Notes under the pieces: generated by a model
Seen by the model: the letters and a program-made list of their open reading frames with translations, nothing else
What the model was told of the DNA's origin: nothing
Databases searched by the model: none
Made by a program: the position numbers and the translations under genes
Source of the DNA: a virus
DNA length: 22,150 nt
IMG/VR virus record: IMGVR_UViG_3300017773_000167
Coordinates: 1-22,150 of that record
Direction: 5' to 3' (one strand)
In this document: in pieces, positions 16,270-21,823 of the stretch
Layout: every line of letters starts with the position of its first letter
Numbering within the stretch: the stretch's first letter is position 1

Positions 16270-17444
16270 TATATGTTGTATTTATGTTTTAAGTAATCTG
16301 ATAATTTTTTCACTTCGTCAACACTAAGTTCTTTTTCAAATATAAGAACCTCTTGTATGTCAACTTTTAAATTTCCAACAGCATCTCTAGCTGTACCTAA
16401 CCTCAATGGGTATAGGTCTTGGAATGCTTCTACATCAAAGTCTGAGTTAGTTTCAACATCAACCAAAGAGCCATTCTCAAAAGACTTTACGCTATGATTT
16501 GTTTTATGCTTTGTAAATCCATTAGCACTAACTTGATTTGCTGCATTTGATGTATATATGTAATCCAACAAATCGTCATCAGTATCTTGTATTTGAGTTC
16601 TCCAATTAAGGTTACCACCCTGTGTTGATATTCTAACAGCGAAGTTTGCCTTTGCAGCATTGTCGTTGTTTTTAGCTATAACGTAACCTGCAAATCCATC
16701 ATAACCCTTAGCTACATAAAATACAGATAGTCCATTATTCAAGCCATCAGCAGTTCCATCAAGCGAATTGTTAACGCAAGTTAAGAAGTCATCAGTTCCG
16801 TCAAAGAATACATAGGGATAGTTGTTAGATGACATCTCGTACTTATACAAAGGCTTCTTAGCTGATGTAGCTTGTTCAAAGTGATTTGCGTTTCCACTTT
16901 GGTCAATCCATTTGTTTACAACCTCATTACCGCCAAAGAACTCCGTTTTAACACCCATATCAGCCTTTAACCAAAGCAAAGGCGTCAATCCCTTAACAAA
17001 TGCTTCGTCAATAGCTAAAAGGCTGTGAGAGAAAGCATTTAAAGTAAAAGTAAGCCTGACTTGTATCAACTTGTCGTTATATAGTTCTTTTTCTCGTTCA
17101 ACTGATATACTGTCAGGACTTAAAATTACCTCTTTATTTGTGTAGCTATCTAACACCCTTTGTAGCCAAGTCAATGCTTCTTGTTCTAATAAGCTAAATA
17201 CTACATCAAGCGAACCTGCTTGGTTTTGGTAGTATGGCTTAACGACTAGGCACTCGAAAGTGTATTCTTCTTGCACATCCCCTTCCGTAGCAGGAAGTTC
17301 AGATGTTGGTGGTAAGACAACAAGTAATGGATAGTCATTGTTGTGATTCTCATTGATTTCATTCTCGTAACCAAAGATGAAGCCACCATTTATCCATTGT
17401 TGCTCAAACCTATCTCTTAATTCTCTAAGTTTAGTAAAACCCAT
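16269..17444 (-). CDS. Tail terminator-like protein fused to a LamG-like domain
   Basis: The 391-aa product has two parts. Residues 1-140 resemble tail terminator/neck proteins of Bacteroidota phages: DYPLLVVLPPTSELP (37-51), YTFECLVVKPYYQNQAGSLD (61-80), an amphipathic helix (VVFSLLEQEALTWLQRVLDS, 81-100) and a final strand (LIQVRLTFTLNAF). Residues about 155-391 form a LamG/concanavalin-like domain with WLKADMGVK, KWIDQSGNANHF, YPYVFFDGTDDFLTC and the family's closing EVLIFEKELSVDEVKKLSDY followed by LKHKYNI. A terminator part ends the tail tube; the LamG part suggests a glycan-binding surface attached near the neck. The fold calls are from pattern. Confidence 0.7.
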   Translation of the reverse strand: MGFTKLRELRDRFEQQWINGGFIFGYENEINENHNNDYPLLVVLPPTSELPATEGDVQEEYTFECLVVKPYYQNQAGSLDVVFSLLEQEALTWLQRVLDSYTNKEVILSPDSISVEREKELYNDKLIQVRLTFTLNAFSHSLLAIDEAFVKGLTPLLWLKADMGVKTEFFGGNEVVNKWIDQSGNANHFEQATSAKKPLYKYEMSSNNYPYVFFDGTDDFLTCVNNSLDGTADGLNNGLSVFYVAKGYDGFAGYVIAKNNDNAAKANFAVRISTQGGNLNWRTQIQDTDDDLLDYIYTSNAANQVSANGFTKHKTNHSVKSFENGSLVDVETNSDFDVEAFQDLYPLRLGTARDAVGNLKVDIQEVLIFEKELSVDEVKKLSDYLKHKYNI

Positions 17445-17734
17445 TATTTTATTTGTTTCCTCTGTTCTTCATTAACAGCTAGTTCATAATCTCCTTTTGC
17501 AGTTTTCCAAGACAGGTATGTCATAACTTTATACAACTTCTCATCTTTTACACTTTGCATAGCATCTTTACCATCTCTAGTAAATACTCCATCAAGTGAT
17601 AGGTCGTATAAGGTATTGAGCCAACCAAATGGCTTCATTATCTTACTTGCCTTCGCTACTGCGATACTTTTTGTTCCGCCATCTCTGAAAAGGTTTTTAT
17701 AACGTTGATTGATGCTAAAGTTCGTTTGTTCAAA
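17444..17734 (-). CDS. Tail chaperone T domain, made by -1 frameshift
   Basis: This frame has no sensible start of its own: the first start-like codon is a TTG at 17752, inside the upstream gene. It continues the upstream reading by a -1 slip at T TTT TTG (17737-17731), giving EQTNFSINQRYKNLFRDGGT and so on to the stop at 17444. The fused product would be about 285 aa (190 from the upstream frame plus 95). The domain is helical and basic. This is the arrangement of lambda G/GT, where the T part recruits the tape measure and the tube protein. It overlaps the end of the upstream gene and joins the next gene by TAATG. Confidence 0.75.
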   Translation of the reverse strand, partial: FEQTNFSINQRYKNLFRDGGTKSIAVAKASKIMKPFGWLNTLYDLSLDGVFTRDGKDAMQSVKDEKLYKVMTYLSWKTAKGDYELAVNEEQRKQIK

Positions 17735-18300
17735 AAAAAACTGAACTCCCAAACGATGTCCATTGTCAATCTACGAAATGCTTTCGCCTTTTCATCAATA
17801 TTGTCGAGGTCAACCTCCTCATCCACTTGTTTACACAATATTGCCATTTGTTCGGGTAAAATATCAAATCTACCGTTCTTTAGGTATTGTGTGTTCATCT
17901 CAAGCTGCTGACTCTCTATATAATCACCAAAAGTGCCTGTTCTAAGGAAATCCATAGGGAAATAGTATATATCACCCTCAAATTCAAAATAGTCCATTCC
18001 TTTTGGCTTGTATTCTTCCATAATCTCGTTAAGGCACTCAATTACTGCCATAACATCTTCCATTGGCACATTTGCCATTACTTTGTCACTAATGCCTGTC
18101 ATATAGATGAATAATTCCTTATACATCTTATTTTCCTGCATTATGTGGTATTTTGTCAAATCATTGTCACTATTTGCTTCTTCTTCTGTGATTTGATACT
18201 TTTTTATTATCTCATACACTCCGCAATAGTAATCAACGGTCATTTCTTCCCACTTGTTAGGAATATTGTATTCTTTGCTATTTATTTCTATATTTAACAT
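17656..18300 (-). CDS. Tail assembly chaperone, G-like
   Basis: This 214-aa, helical, acidic protein starts MLNIEINSKEYNIPNKWEEM. It has a middle helix region (about 90-125, VPMEDVMAVIECLNEIMEEY) and a conserved-looking ILPEQMAILCKQVDEEVDLD near 148-167, ending in FRRLTMDIVWEFSFFLNKR. It resembles the G-type tail assembly chaperones of siphoviruses, which keep the tape measure and tube subunits soluble before assembly. The strongest support is the slippery T TTT TTG just before its end and the in-frame -1 extension. Its start overlaps the 130-aa gene by 7 bases. Confidence 0.7.
   Translation of the reverse strand: MLNIEINSKEYNIPNKWEEMTVDYYCGVYEIIKKYQITEEEANSDNDLTKYHIMQENKMYKELFIYMTGISDKVMANVPMEDVMAVIECLNEIMEEYKPKGMDYFEFEGDIYYFPMDFLRTGTFGDYIESQQLEMNTQYLKNGRFDILPEQMAILCKQVDEEVDLDNIDEKAKAFRRLTMDIVWEFSFFLNKRTLASINVIKTFSEMAEQKVSQ
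17731..17737 (-). promoter_or_regulatory. Programmed -1 frameshift heptamer T TTT TTG
   Basis: On the minus strand a run of nine T followed by G (17740-17731) is read AGT TTT TTT TTG in the upstream gene. The last seven bases are T TTT TTG, which fits the X XXY YYZ slippery rule. A slip to the -1 frame continues for 96 codons including the stop at 17444, while the zero frame ends at 17656. A downstream stimulatory structure was not folded. Confidence 0.75.
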
Positions 18301-18686
18301 TGTTCCATCTCTTTTATTTCTTCTTCATCTTTCATTAAGTCAGATAGACTACCTACGACATCCATTGTGGAACTATATACGTTTCTCACGCAATCCTCAA
18401 TAGCATCATCGTTTTCTTCATTTCTTAATCCTGCAAAGAAGCCTAATGCTGTAAACATTGTTAAATTAGGGATAGCAAATGCCCATTCCTCTAAATTATC
18501 TTTATTTAAGCCCGTATCGGCAAAATCATTGTGATACATTACAATATCTTCAAGTAAGTCCTGAAAATCATCGTATTTACCATCATTAGCAGTTTCAGTA
18601 GCGTTATATACCTGCTTTTGTATATAAGTCAGGTATTTGCTTACCAAAGTGTTGTGTTTGCTGTTTATATGCTTAAATGTATTCAT
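18294..18686 (-). CDS. Unknown 130-aa helical protein upstream of tail chaperone
   Basis: I do not recognise this gene. It encodes 130 aa, mostly helical and acidic, with a basic N-terminus (MNTFKHINSKHNTLVSKYLT) and a hydrophobic, Phe-rich middle at about 68-87 (FAIPNLTMFTALGFFAGLR region) that is too short and mixed for a confident membrane helix. The C-terminus is Glu/Met rich (LMKDEEEIKEMEQC). It is the first gene of the tail module, overlapping the chaperone start by 7 bases. It has its own TGCGAC-type promoter with the -7 box five bases before the ATG. By position it may be a tail assembly factor. Confidence 0.6.
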   Translation of the reverse strand: MNTFKHINSKHNTLVSKYLTYIQKQVYNATETANDGKYDDFQDLLEDIVMYHNDFADTGLNKDNLEEWAFAIPNLTMFTALGFFAGLRNEENDDAIEDCVRNVYSSTMDVVGSLSDLMKDEEEIKEMEQC

Positions 18687-18738
18687 TTGTGCAAAATTAA
18701 TTATTAGTATATGTTATCTGTCGCAGTTTTTGTGCAAA
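18687..18738 (-). promoter_or_regulatory. TGCGAC-type promoter for the tail module, with flanking 10-base repeats
   Basis: The -7 box TAATTTTG (18692-18699) is five bases before the ATG. Exactly 20 bases upstream lies TGCGAC (18720-18725) in place of a -33 TTTG. Block 18690-18726 matches the protease promoter at 31 of 37 bases. The 10-mer TTTGCACAAA occurs twice on the minus strand, at 18686-18695 over the -7 box and at 18729-18738 just upstream of the TGCGAC element, 43 bases apart. They may be operators. Confidence 0.6.
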
Positions 18739-18757
18739 TTTCAATTTTATAGGTCAT

Positions 18758-20185
18758 TTATCCAAAAAATACTACTTTTTTACCTTTAAAGTGCTGATTT
18801 ACGGTCATAACTAGGCAATCAACCATATCATCGTGCCTTGCAGCAGGAAATTGTTGGCATTGCATTAGGAACTCCTCGTTCCAAGCACCCTTGAGTAGAG
18901 TCACTCTACCCGTTTCCAATGTTGGACTTATGTCCTGCACTCTAGCCACCTTATCTTTAGTAGGCGGTTTATCTTCTCTTACGTTCAGTCCTGTTTCTCT
19001 CATAAGGGTCTGCACAATGGATTTACCACTTGCTTTAGGCTCTACAAAGATTTTAGACTGCGTGGTATAGCCATTCTTCTCTACGAACTTGACTATATGC
19101 TTAACTAGGTCGGGAAACTCCAACCTTACGTTCTGTACTGATATGATTTGCCAAGTATTATCTTCAAACACATAGGCTAGTAGTGCTGAGGGGTCATTTT
19201 TCTCACTTGCTGTATATGCAGGGTCTATTATAAAATTGACTACCCCTTCTTTTTGTATTTCATCTATCTTGAACCACGATTTCTTAATCATACCGCTATT
19301 TGCAGGTGTTGGTCGCTGTTGTAGCTGTCCTGCATAGCCATAAGAGCCTAGTGCTGATTTATAGTCATCTAATACCTCTTGTGAGAATCTATCTTTCCAA
19401 AACAGACCATCTTGATATTGGTCTGCTAGGCTAGAAGGCTTTAAATCGCTAGAAAGTTCTGCGGGTATGCAGATGTGGTGATGTTTATCGGGTGAGTTGA
19501 ATAGCAGGTAACCGCTTAGGTCATCTTCGTGTACTCTTTGCATAATAATTATCCTGACTCCCGTTGTTGGATTGTTAAGTCGTGAATACAATGTTGACTT
19601 ATACCATTCGTTAGCATTTTCTCTTTCTATCTGAGATGCTGCATTTTTTGGTGATGTAGGGTCATCGACTAAAATTATATCACCACCCTGCCCTGTTACA
19701 GAACCTCCAACTGATGTTGCCCTTCTAACTCCTAGAAAAGTATTCTCGTATCTTGCCTTTAGGTTTTGGTCTTTCTTAATCTGATAGGTTTCTCCCCAAT
19801 GTTTCTGATACCACTCGCTATTTATAATATCCCTTGACTTAGTTGCGTGTTCGATACTAATCTCTGCCGAGTATGATGCTGTGATAAACCTCATCTTAGG
19901 ATATACTGCCCAACACCAAGCGGGAAACAGAACAGTAACGAGTAGTGACTTACTACTACGGAATGGAATATTAATAATTATATCCTTATCCTTTGGTCGA
20001 TTCTCTTTTATCCTTTCGGCTTCGGCTTGTAGTATATCGCAAAGATATTTATGGTGAAAGTTTACTGATATGGGAACAGAGGGTTCAGCAATCTCAAAGG
20101 CTCTGATGAAGAACTCATAAAACGATTTCTCGCATATGGCTTTCTCCATTGCCTGAAGCAACTGCTTTTTCTGTTGTTTATCCAT
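18758..20185 (-). CDS. terL: Terminase large subunit
   Basis: This 475-aa packaging motor has an N-terminal ATPase and a C-terminal nuclease. Walker A-like PFRSSKS is at 74-80 (a deviant P-loop, usual for TerL). The adenine/coupling text FITASYSAEIS is at 100-110, Walker B DIILVDD at 169-175, and the coupling motif RIIIMQRVHEDDLSGYLL at 211-228. The RNase H-fold nuclease shows Asp321 in NFIIDPAY, Glu382 in IFVEPKASGKS and Asp452/Asp453 in ARHDDMVDCLV. The length is normal for a compact TerL. The start overlaps the stop of the small subunit by 8 bases. All key residues are present, so the protein should be active. Confidence 0.95.
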   Translation of the reverse strand: MDKQQKKQLLQAMEKAICEKSFYEFFIRAFEIAEPSVPISVNFHHKYLCDILQAEAERIKENRPKDKDIIINIPFRSSKSLLVTVLFPAWCWAVYPKMRFITASYSAEISIEHATKSRDIINSEWYQKHWGETYQIKKDQNLKARYENTFLGVRRATSVGGSVTGQGGDIILVDDPTSPKNAASQIERENANEWYKSTLYSRLNNPTTGVRIIIMQRVHEDDLSGYLLFNSPDKHHHICIPAELSSDLKPSSLADQYQDGLFWKDRFSQEVLDDYKSALGSYGYAGQLQQRPTPANSGMIKKSWFKIDEIQKEGVVNFIIDPAYTASEKNDPSALLAYVFEDNTWQIISVQNVRLEFPDLVKHIVKFVEKNGYTTQSKIFVEPKASGKSIVQTLMRETGLNVREDKPPTKDKVARVQDISPTLETGRVTLLKGAWNEEFLMQCQQFPAARHDDMVDCLVMTVNQHFKGKKVVFFG

Positions 20186-20588
20186 CTATCTCAATATAGT
20201 CCGCCAAGTCATCATCTCCTTCATCATCTCTTTCGAGATTCTCCATCTTGGCTTTTAGTTCATCTAAGCTAACATTATCGTCTAACTTGATTTCTATCTT
20301 TCTACTATTCTCTGCTTTAATCTCCGTTGATTGAAGTTTTGGCATTGCGTAGTTTAGCAATTTAGCTATGGCATTGATATATGCTTCGGGGTTCTTAGCC
20401 GACAGCTTTTCAAGGGCATCCATAATATTTACCTCCTGCCCACTAAGAGCATTGGCAAGTATCTCCCTTGTTATCTTTGTGGTTTTAGTTATACTACCCT
20501 TTCTTCTACCCGTACCATTGTGATGCCCAAAGGTTCTTTTTGGTGTATAGTTTTCCGTGTTAGGTAACTTTTCTTTTTCGTCACTCAT
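20178..20588 (-). CDS. terS: Terminase small subunit
   Basis: This 136-aa protein recognises the packaging site. After a polar N-terminus comes GHHNGTGRRKGSITKTTKIT (21-40), a 'GRpKGs.nktT' segment typical of TerS in Bacteroidota phages. A helical region NIMDALEKLSAKNPEAYINA (54-73) leads into IAKLLNYAMPKLQSTEIK (74-91). The C-terminus is strongly acidic and probably interacts with TerL. It is the first gene after the long control region and has a promoter TTTG-N20-TAGCTTTG ending four bases before its ATG. It overlaps terL by 8 bases. Confidence 0.85.
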   Translation of the reverse strand: MSDEKEKLPNTENYTPKRTFGHHNGTGRRKGSITKTTKITREILANALSGQEVNIMDALEKLSAKNPEAYINAIAKLLNYAMPKLQSTEIKAENSRKIEIKLDDNVSLDELKAKMENLERDDEGDDDLADYIEIDG

Positions 20589-20624
20589 AATACAAAGCTA
20601 AACAAAATAATAGTAATATACAAA
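20589..20624 (-). promoter_or_regulatory. Terminase promoter (TTTG-N20-TAGCTTTG)
   Basis: TTTG at 20621-20624 and TAGCTTTG at 20593-20600 are exactly 20 bases apart on the minus strand, a full match to the Bacteroidota consensus. Four bases (TATT) separate the -7 box from the terS ATG, again implying a leaderless or near-leaderless message. Two repeat arrays lie directly upstream. Confidence 0.75.
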
Positions 20625-20656
20625 TAGCTTTAACCTTAGCTTTATCTTTAGCTTTA
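20625..20656 (-). repeat. Three TAAAGCTA repeats, 12-base period
   Basis: The 8-mer TAGCTTTA (plus strand; TAAAGCTA on the minus strand) occurs at 20625, 20637 and 20649, exactly 12 bases apart, directly upstream of the terminase -33 box. It may be a set of activator sites or an UP-like element. Confidence 0.75.
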
Positions 20657-20662
20657 TTATGT

Positions 20663-20702
20663 AGGGTATGTTATACCCTTCACGTACCCTTCATTAACCC
20701 TT
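20663..20702 (-). repeat. Three AAGGGT repeats, 11-base period, with inverted copy
   Basis: ACCCTT (plus strand; AAGGGT on the minus strand) starts at 20675, 20686 and 20697, exactly one helical turn apart. The first copy is also the right arm of a hairpin GGGTAT-GTT-ATACCC (20663-20677). The phasing suggests cooperative protein binding on one face of the DNA, upstream of the terminase promoter. Confidence 0.7.
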
Positions 20703-20794
20703 AATCTATAAAATAGACTTTTAAAATTTTTTTATAATTTTTTTGACCTCTAAAAACACTTTTCTATATATTTTTTACCATTTCGCACTACTTT

Positions 20795-20828
20795 TGCGAA
20801 AGATTATCTTTTATTTTTACTAACTTGC
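20795..20828 (+). promoter_or_regulatory. Degenerate plus-strand TGCGAA-N20 element
   Basis: TGCGAAAGAT (20795-20804) matches the start of the protease promoter element. Twenty bases after TGCGAA comes TAACTTGC, which looks like a -7 box lacking one T. No plus-strand gene follows. It may be a binding site of the same factor rather than a working promoter. Confidence 0.3.
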
Positions 20829-21002
20829 GAAGGTTTCTATCAACGTTGATTAAACGTATCCCCTAAATAACATAATCTATACGTATAAACTAATTTAATT
20901 ATTACGTATAATACTACTAAATTATAAAATTGGATTACATTTTGTTGTAGTTATGTAGATGTGCATAAGTAACGCGCCCACAAAATTTGACGGACTTCTA
21001 TA

Positions 21003-21034
21003 CAAAGATACAACAAATTTATTACATACACAAA
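21003..21034 (-). promoter_or_regulatory. Strong consensus promoter with no gene behind it
   Basis: TTTG at 21031-21034, 20 bases, then TATCTTTG at 21003-21010 on the minus strand: a perfect consensus. Transcription would run leftward through about 410 bases without a credible gene before terS at 20588. The only ATG-started frames are very short, the longest I read being 14 codons beginning MHIYITTTKC. Confidence 0.65.
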
Positions 21035-21152
21035 TATTTTAATACTATTTTACACAAGTTATTAACAAAGTATTTTAACAAATGTTAGTAACTTATTGAG
21101 GATTGGATTAGGTTATTAAAAAAAAGTTCTTATCTTTGCAAAGATTTTGCAG

Positions 21153-21182
21153 TTCTCAGCTGAGAATATTTTTTTACAGCTG
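21153..21182. repeat. Pair of CAGCTG palindromes, 20 bases apart
   Basis: The 14-base perfect palindrome TTCTCAGCTGAGAA (21153-21166) is followed by a second CAGCTG (21177-21182), with centres exactly 20 bases apart. They could be two operator sites on nearly the same face of the helix, or arms of a hairpin in RNA. A TAnnTTTG box (21131-21138, plus strand) lies just before them, without a well-spaced -33 element. Confidence 0.5.
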
Positions 21183-21200
21183 AACATAATTTTTGACATA

Positions 21201-21225
21201 AAAAAAACACCCCTTAATTGAGGTG
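21201..21225 (-). terminator. Terminator of the 48-aa gene
   Basis: Hairpin 21208-21225 (CACC/GGTG plus a T-G and a C-G pair, six-base loop) is followed on the minus strand by at least seven T. The plus strand also has a T-rich run after it, so it may work in both directions. Confidence 0.75.
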
Positions 21226-21249
21226 CTTTCCTTTCTTTTTCTTTTTCTT

Positions 21250-21396
21250 TTAGAGCTGAGCTTCGGCTTGTTTTTCTAGCTTTTCAATTAACTTTCTTGC
21301 TTTGTGCTTTCTTTTGTCGGTGTATTCCCATGCGATAACCTCTAGCGCTTTGTCGATTAGGTTTAGTTCCTCGACTGTTAATTTTAATTTAATCAT
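21250..21396 (-). CDS. Small helical protein, 48 aa
   Basis: My translation from ATG 21396-21394 gives 48 aa beginning MIKLKLTVEELNLIDKALEV and ending in a Lys/Glu/Ala-rich helix (KLIEKLEKQAEAQL). It has no membrane segment and I do not recognise the family; two amphipathic helices are likely. It is a complete single-gene unit: a TTG-N20-TATATTTG promoter upstream with a normal leader of about 26 bases, and a rho-independent terminator about 25 bases after its stop. That isolated, well-framed structure argues that it is real. A small regulator or early host-interaction protein is possible, but nothing in the sequence shows it. Confidence 0.65.
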   Translation of the reverse strand: MIKLKLTVEELNLIDKALEVIAWEYTDKRKHKARKLIEKLEKQAEAQL

Positions 21397-21422
21397 TTTG
21401 TTTTTGTTTAATTAATATACTA

Positions 21423-21453
21423 CAAATATAAAACAAATTTTTTATATACACAA
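21423..21453 (-). promoter_or_regulatory. Promoter of the 48-aa gene
   Basis: TTG at 21451-21453, exactly 20 bases, then TATATTTG at 21423-21430 on the minus strand. Unlike the late promoters here, it leaves a conventional A/T-rich leader of about 26 bases before the ATG. Confidence 0.7.
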
Positions 21454-21460
21454 CAAAAAT

Positions 21461-21494
21461 AAAAAAAAAGTACAAATAATTTAATACTTGTACT
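21461..21494 (-). terminator. Terminator of the small accessory operon
   Basis: A 7-base-pair stem AGTACAA/TTGTACT (21488-21494 with 21469-21475) has a 12-base loop and is followed on the minus strand by nine T. It ends the transcript carrying the 62-aa and 29-aa ORFs. Confidence 0.75.
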
Positions 21495-21517
21495 CTCTTA
21501 ATCTAGTAATTTATTAG

Positions 21518-21607
21518 CTAACATCCACCGAATAAAGCGCAAATAAATACAATTATAAGCCAAAAAGTACTTAGGTTTGTGTCTTCTAGTCGTTTTTTAT
21601 TGCTCAT
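21518..21607 (-). CDS. Possible small membrane peptide, 29 aa
   Basis: The frame starting at ATG 21607-21605 encodes 29 aa: a polar start (MSNKKRLEDTNLS) followed by a hydrophobic helix (TFWLIIVFICALFGGC) and a stop. It is a plausible single-pass membrane peptide with positive residues at the N-terminus. It begins four bases after the 62-aa gene ends and is followed by a terminator, which suits a real gene at an operon end. Too short to identify; I infer a small inner-membrane protein, for example one affecting lysis or superinfection, without evidence for either. Confidence 0.45.
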   Translation of the reverse strand: MSNKKRLEDTNLSTFWLIIVFICALFGGC

Positions 21608-21611
21608 AATA

Positions 21612-21800
21612 TTAAAATTTTTCTATTTGTAAGCCGACTATTCTACATTTGTCTAGCTCGTTCTTATAGTGTTTAAATACCTTTGTCTGTCTTGCCCCTC
21701 TTAAACTTTTAGCATAACACCAACTAGCAAAGTAAAAGCGTCCTGAGTGACTAATTTTTGTGTTTATTCTATACCTGTTTATATTGTTTATATCTTTCAT
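21612..21800 (-). CDS. Unknown basic protein, 62 aa
   Basis: I do not recognise this 62-aa protein. It is basic and aromatic, starting MKDINNINRYRINTKISHSG, with RFYFASWCYAKSLRGARQTK in the middle and two Cys (residues 28 and 52). The composition suggests nucleic-acid binding, but no known motif is clear. It is 23 bases after the GP88-like gene and 4 bases before the 29-aa frame, so the three form a small operon ending at the terminator near 21461. The leader before the ATG is A/T only, as in other starts here. Confidence 0.55.
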   Translation of the reverse strand: MKDINNINRYRINTKISHSGRFYFASWCYAKSLRGARQTKVFKHYKNELDKCRIVGLQIEKF

Positions 21801-21823
21801 TTTTTTATTATTTTAATTTGTTT

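Larger units (their letters stand above)
20703..21200. other. AT-rich gene-free control region
   Basis: No ORF longer than about 15 codons with a credible start is visible on either strand here. It holds long A and T runs (20718-20750), three GCGAA or TTCGC motifs (20782, 20796, 20827), the 12-base palindrome ATCAACGTTGAT (20839-20850), the 10-base palindrome TATACGTATA (20878-20887), three ACGTAT copies (20854, 20881, 20904), a minus-strand promoter (21003-21034) and a CAGCTG palindrome pair (21153-21182). It could be an operator region, a replication or packaging site, or a noncoding RNA locus. The sequence alone does not decide. Confidence 0.6.

Noticed and set aside
17763-18114. Short plus-strand frames opposite the tail chaperone
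   Set aside because: They overlap each other and a supported minus-strand gene; no initiation or promoter signal.
20663-20702. CRISPR array or telomere-like repeat
   Set aside because: Repeat units are 6-8 bases with 11-12 base periods, far too short for CRISPR. They fit regulator sites better.
20703-21200. tRNA or attachment site in the gene-free region
   Set aside because: No cloverleaf, TTCGANNC arm or integrase gene is visible, and the region is too AT-rich for a tRNA.
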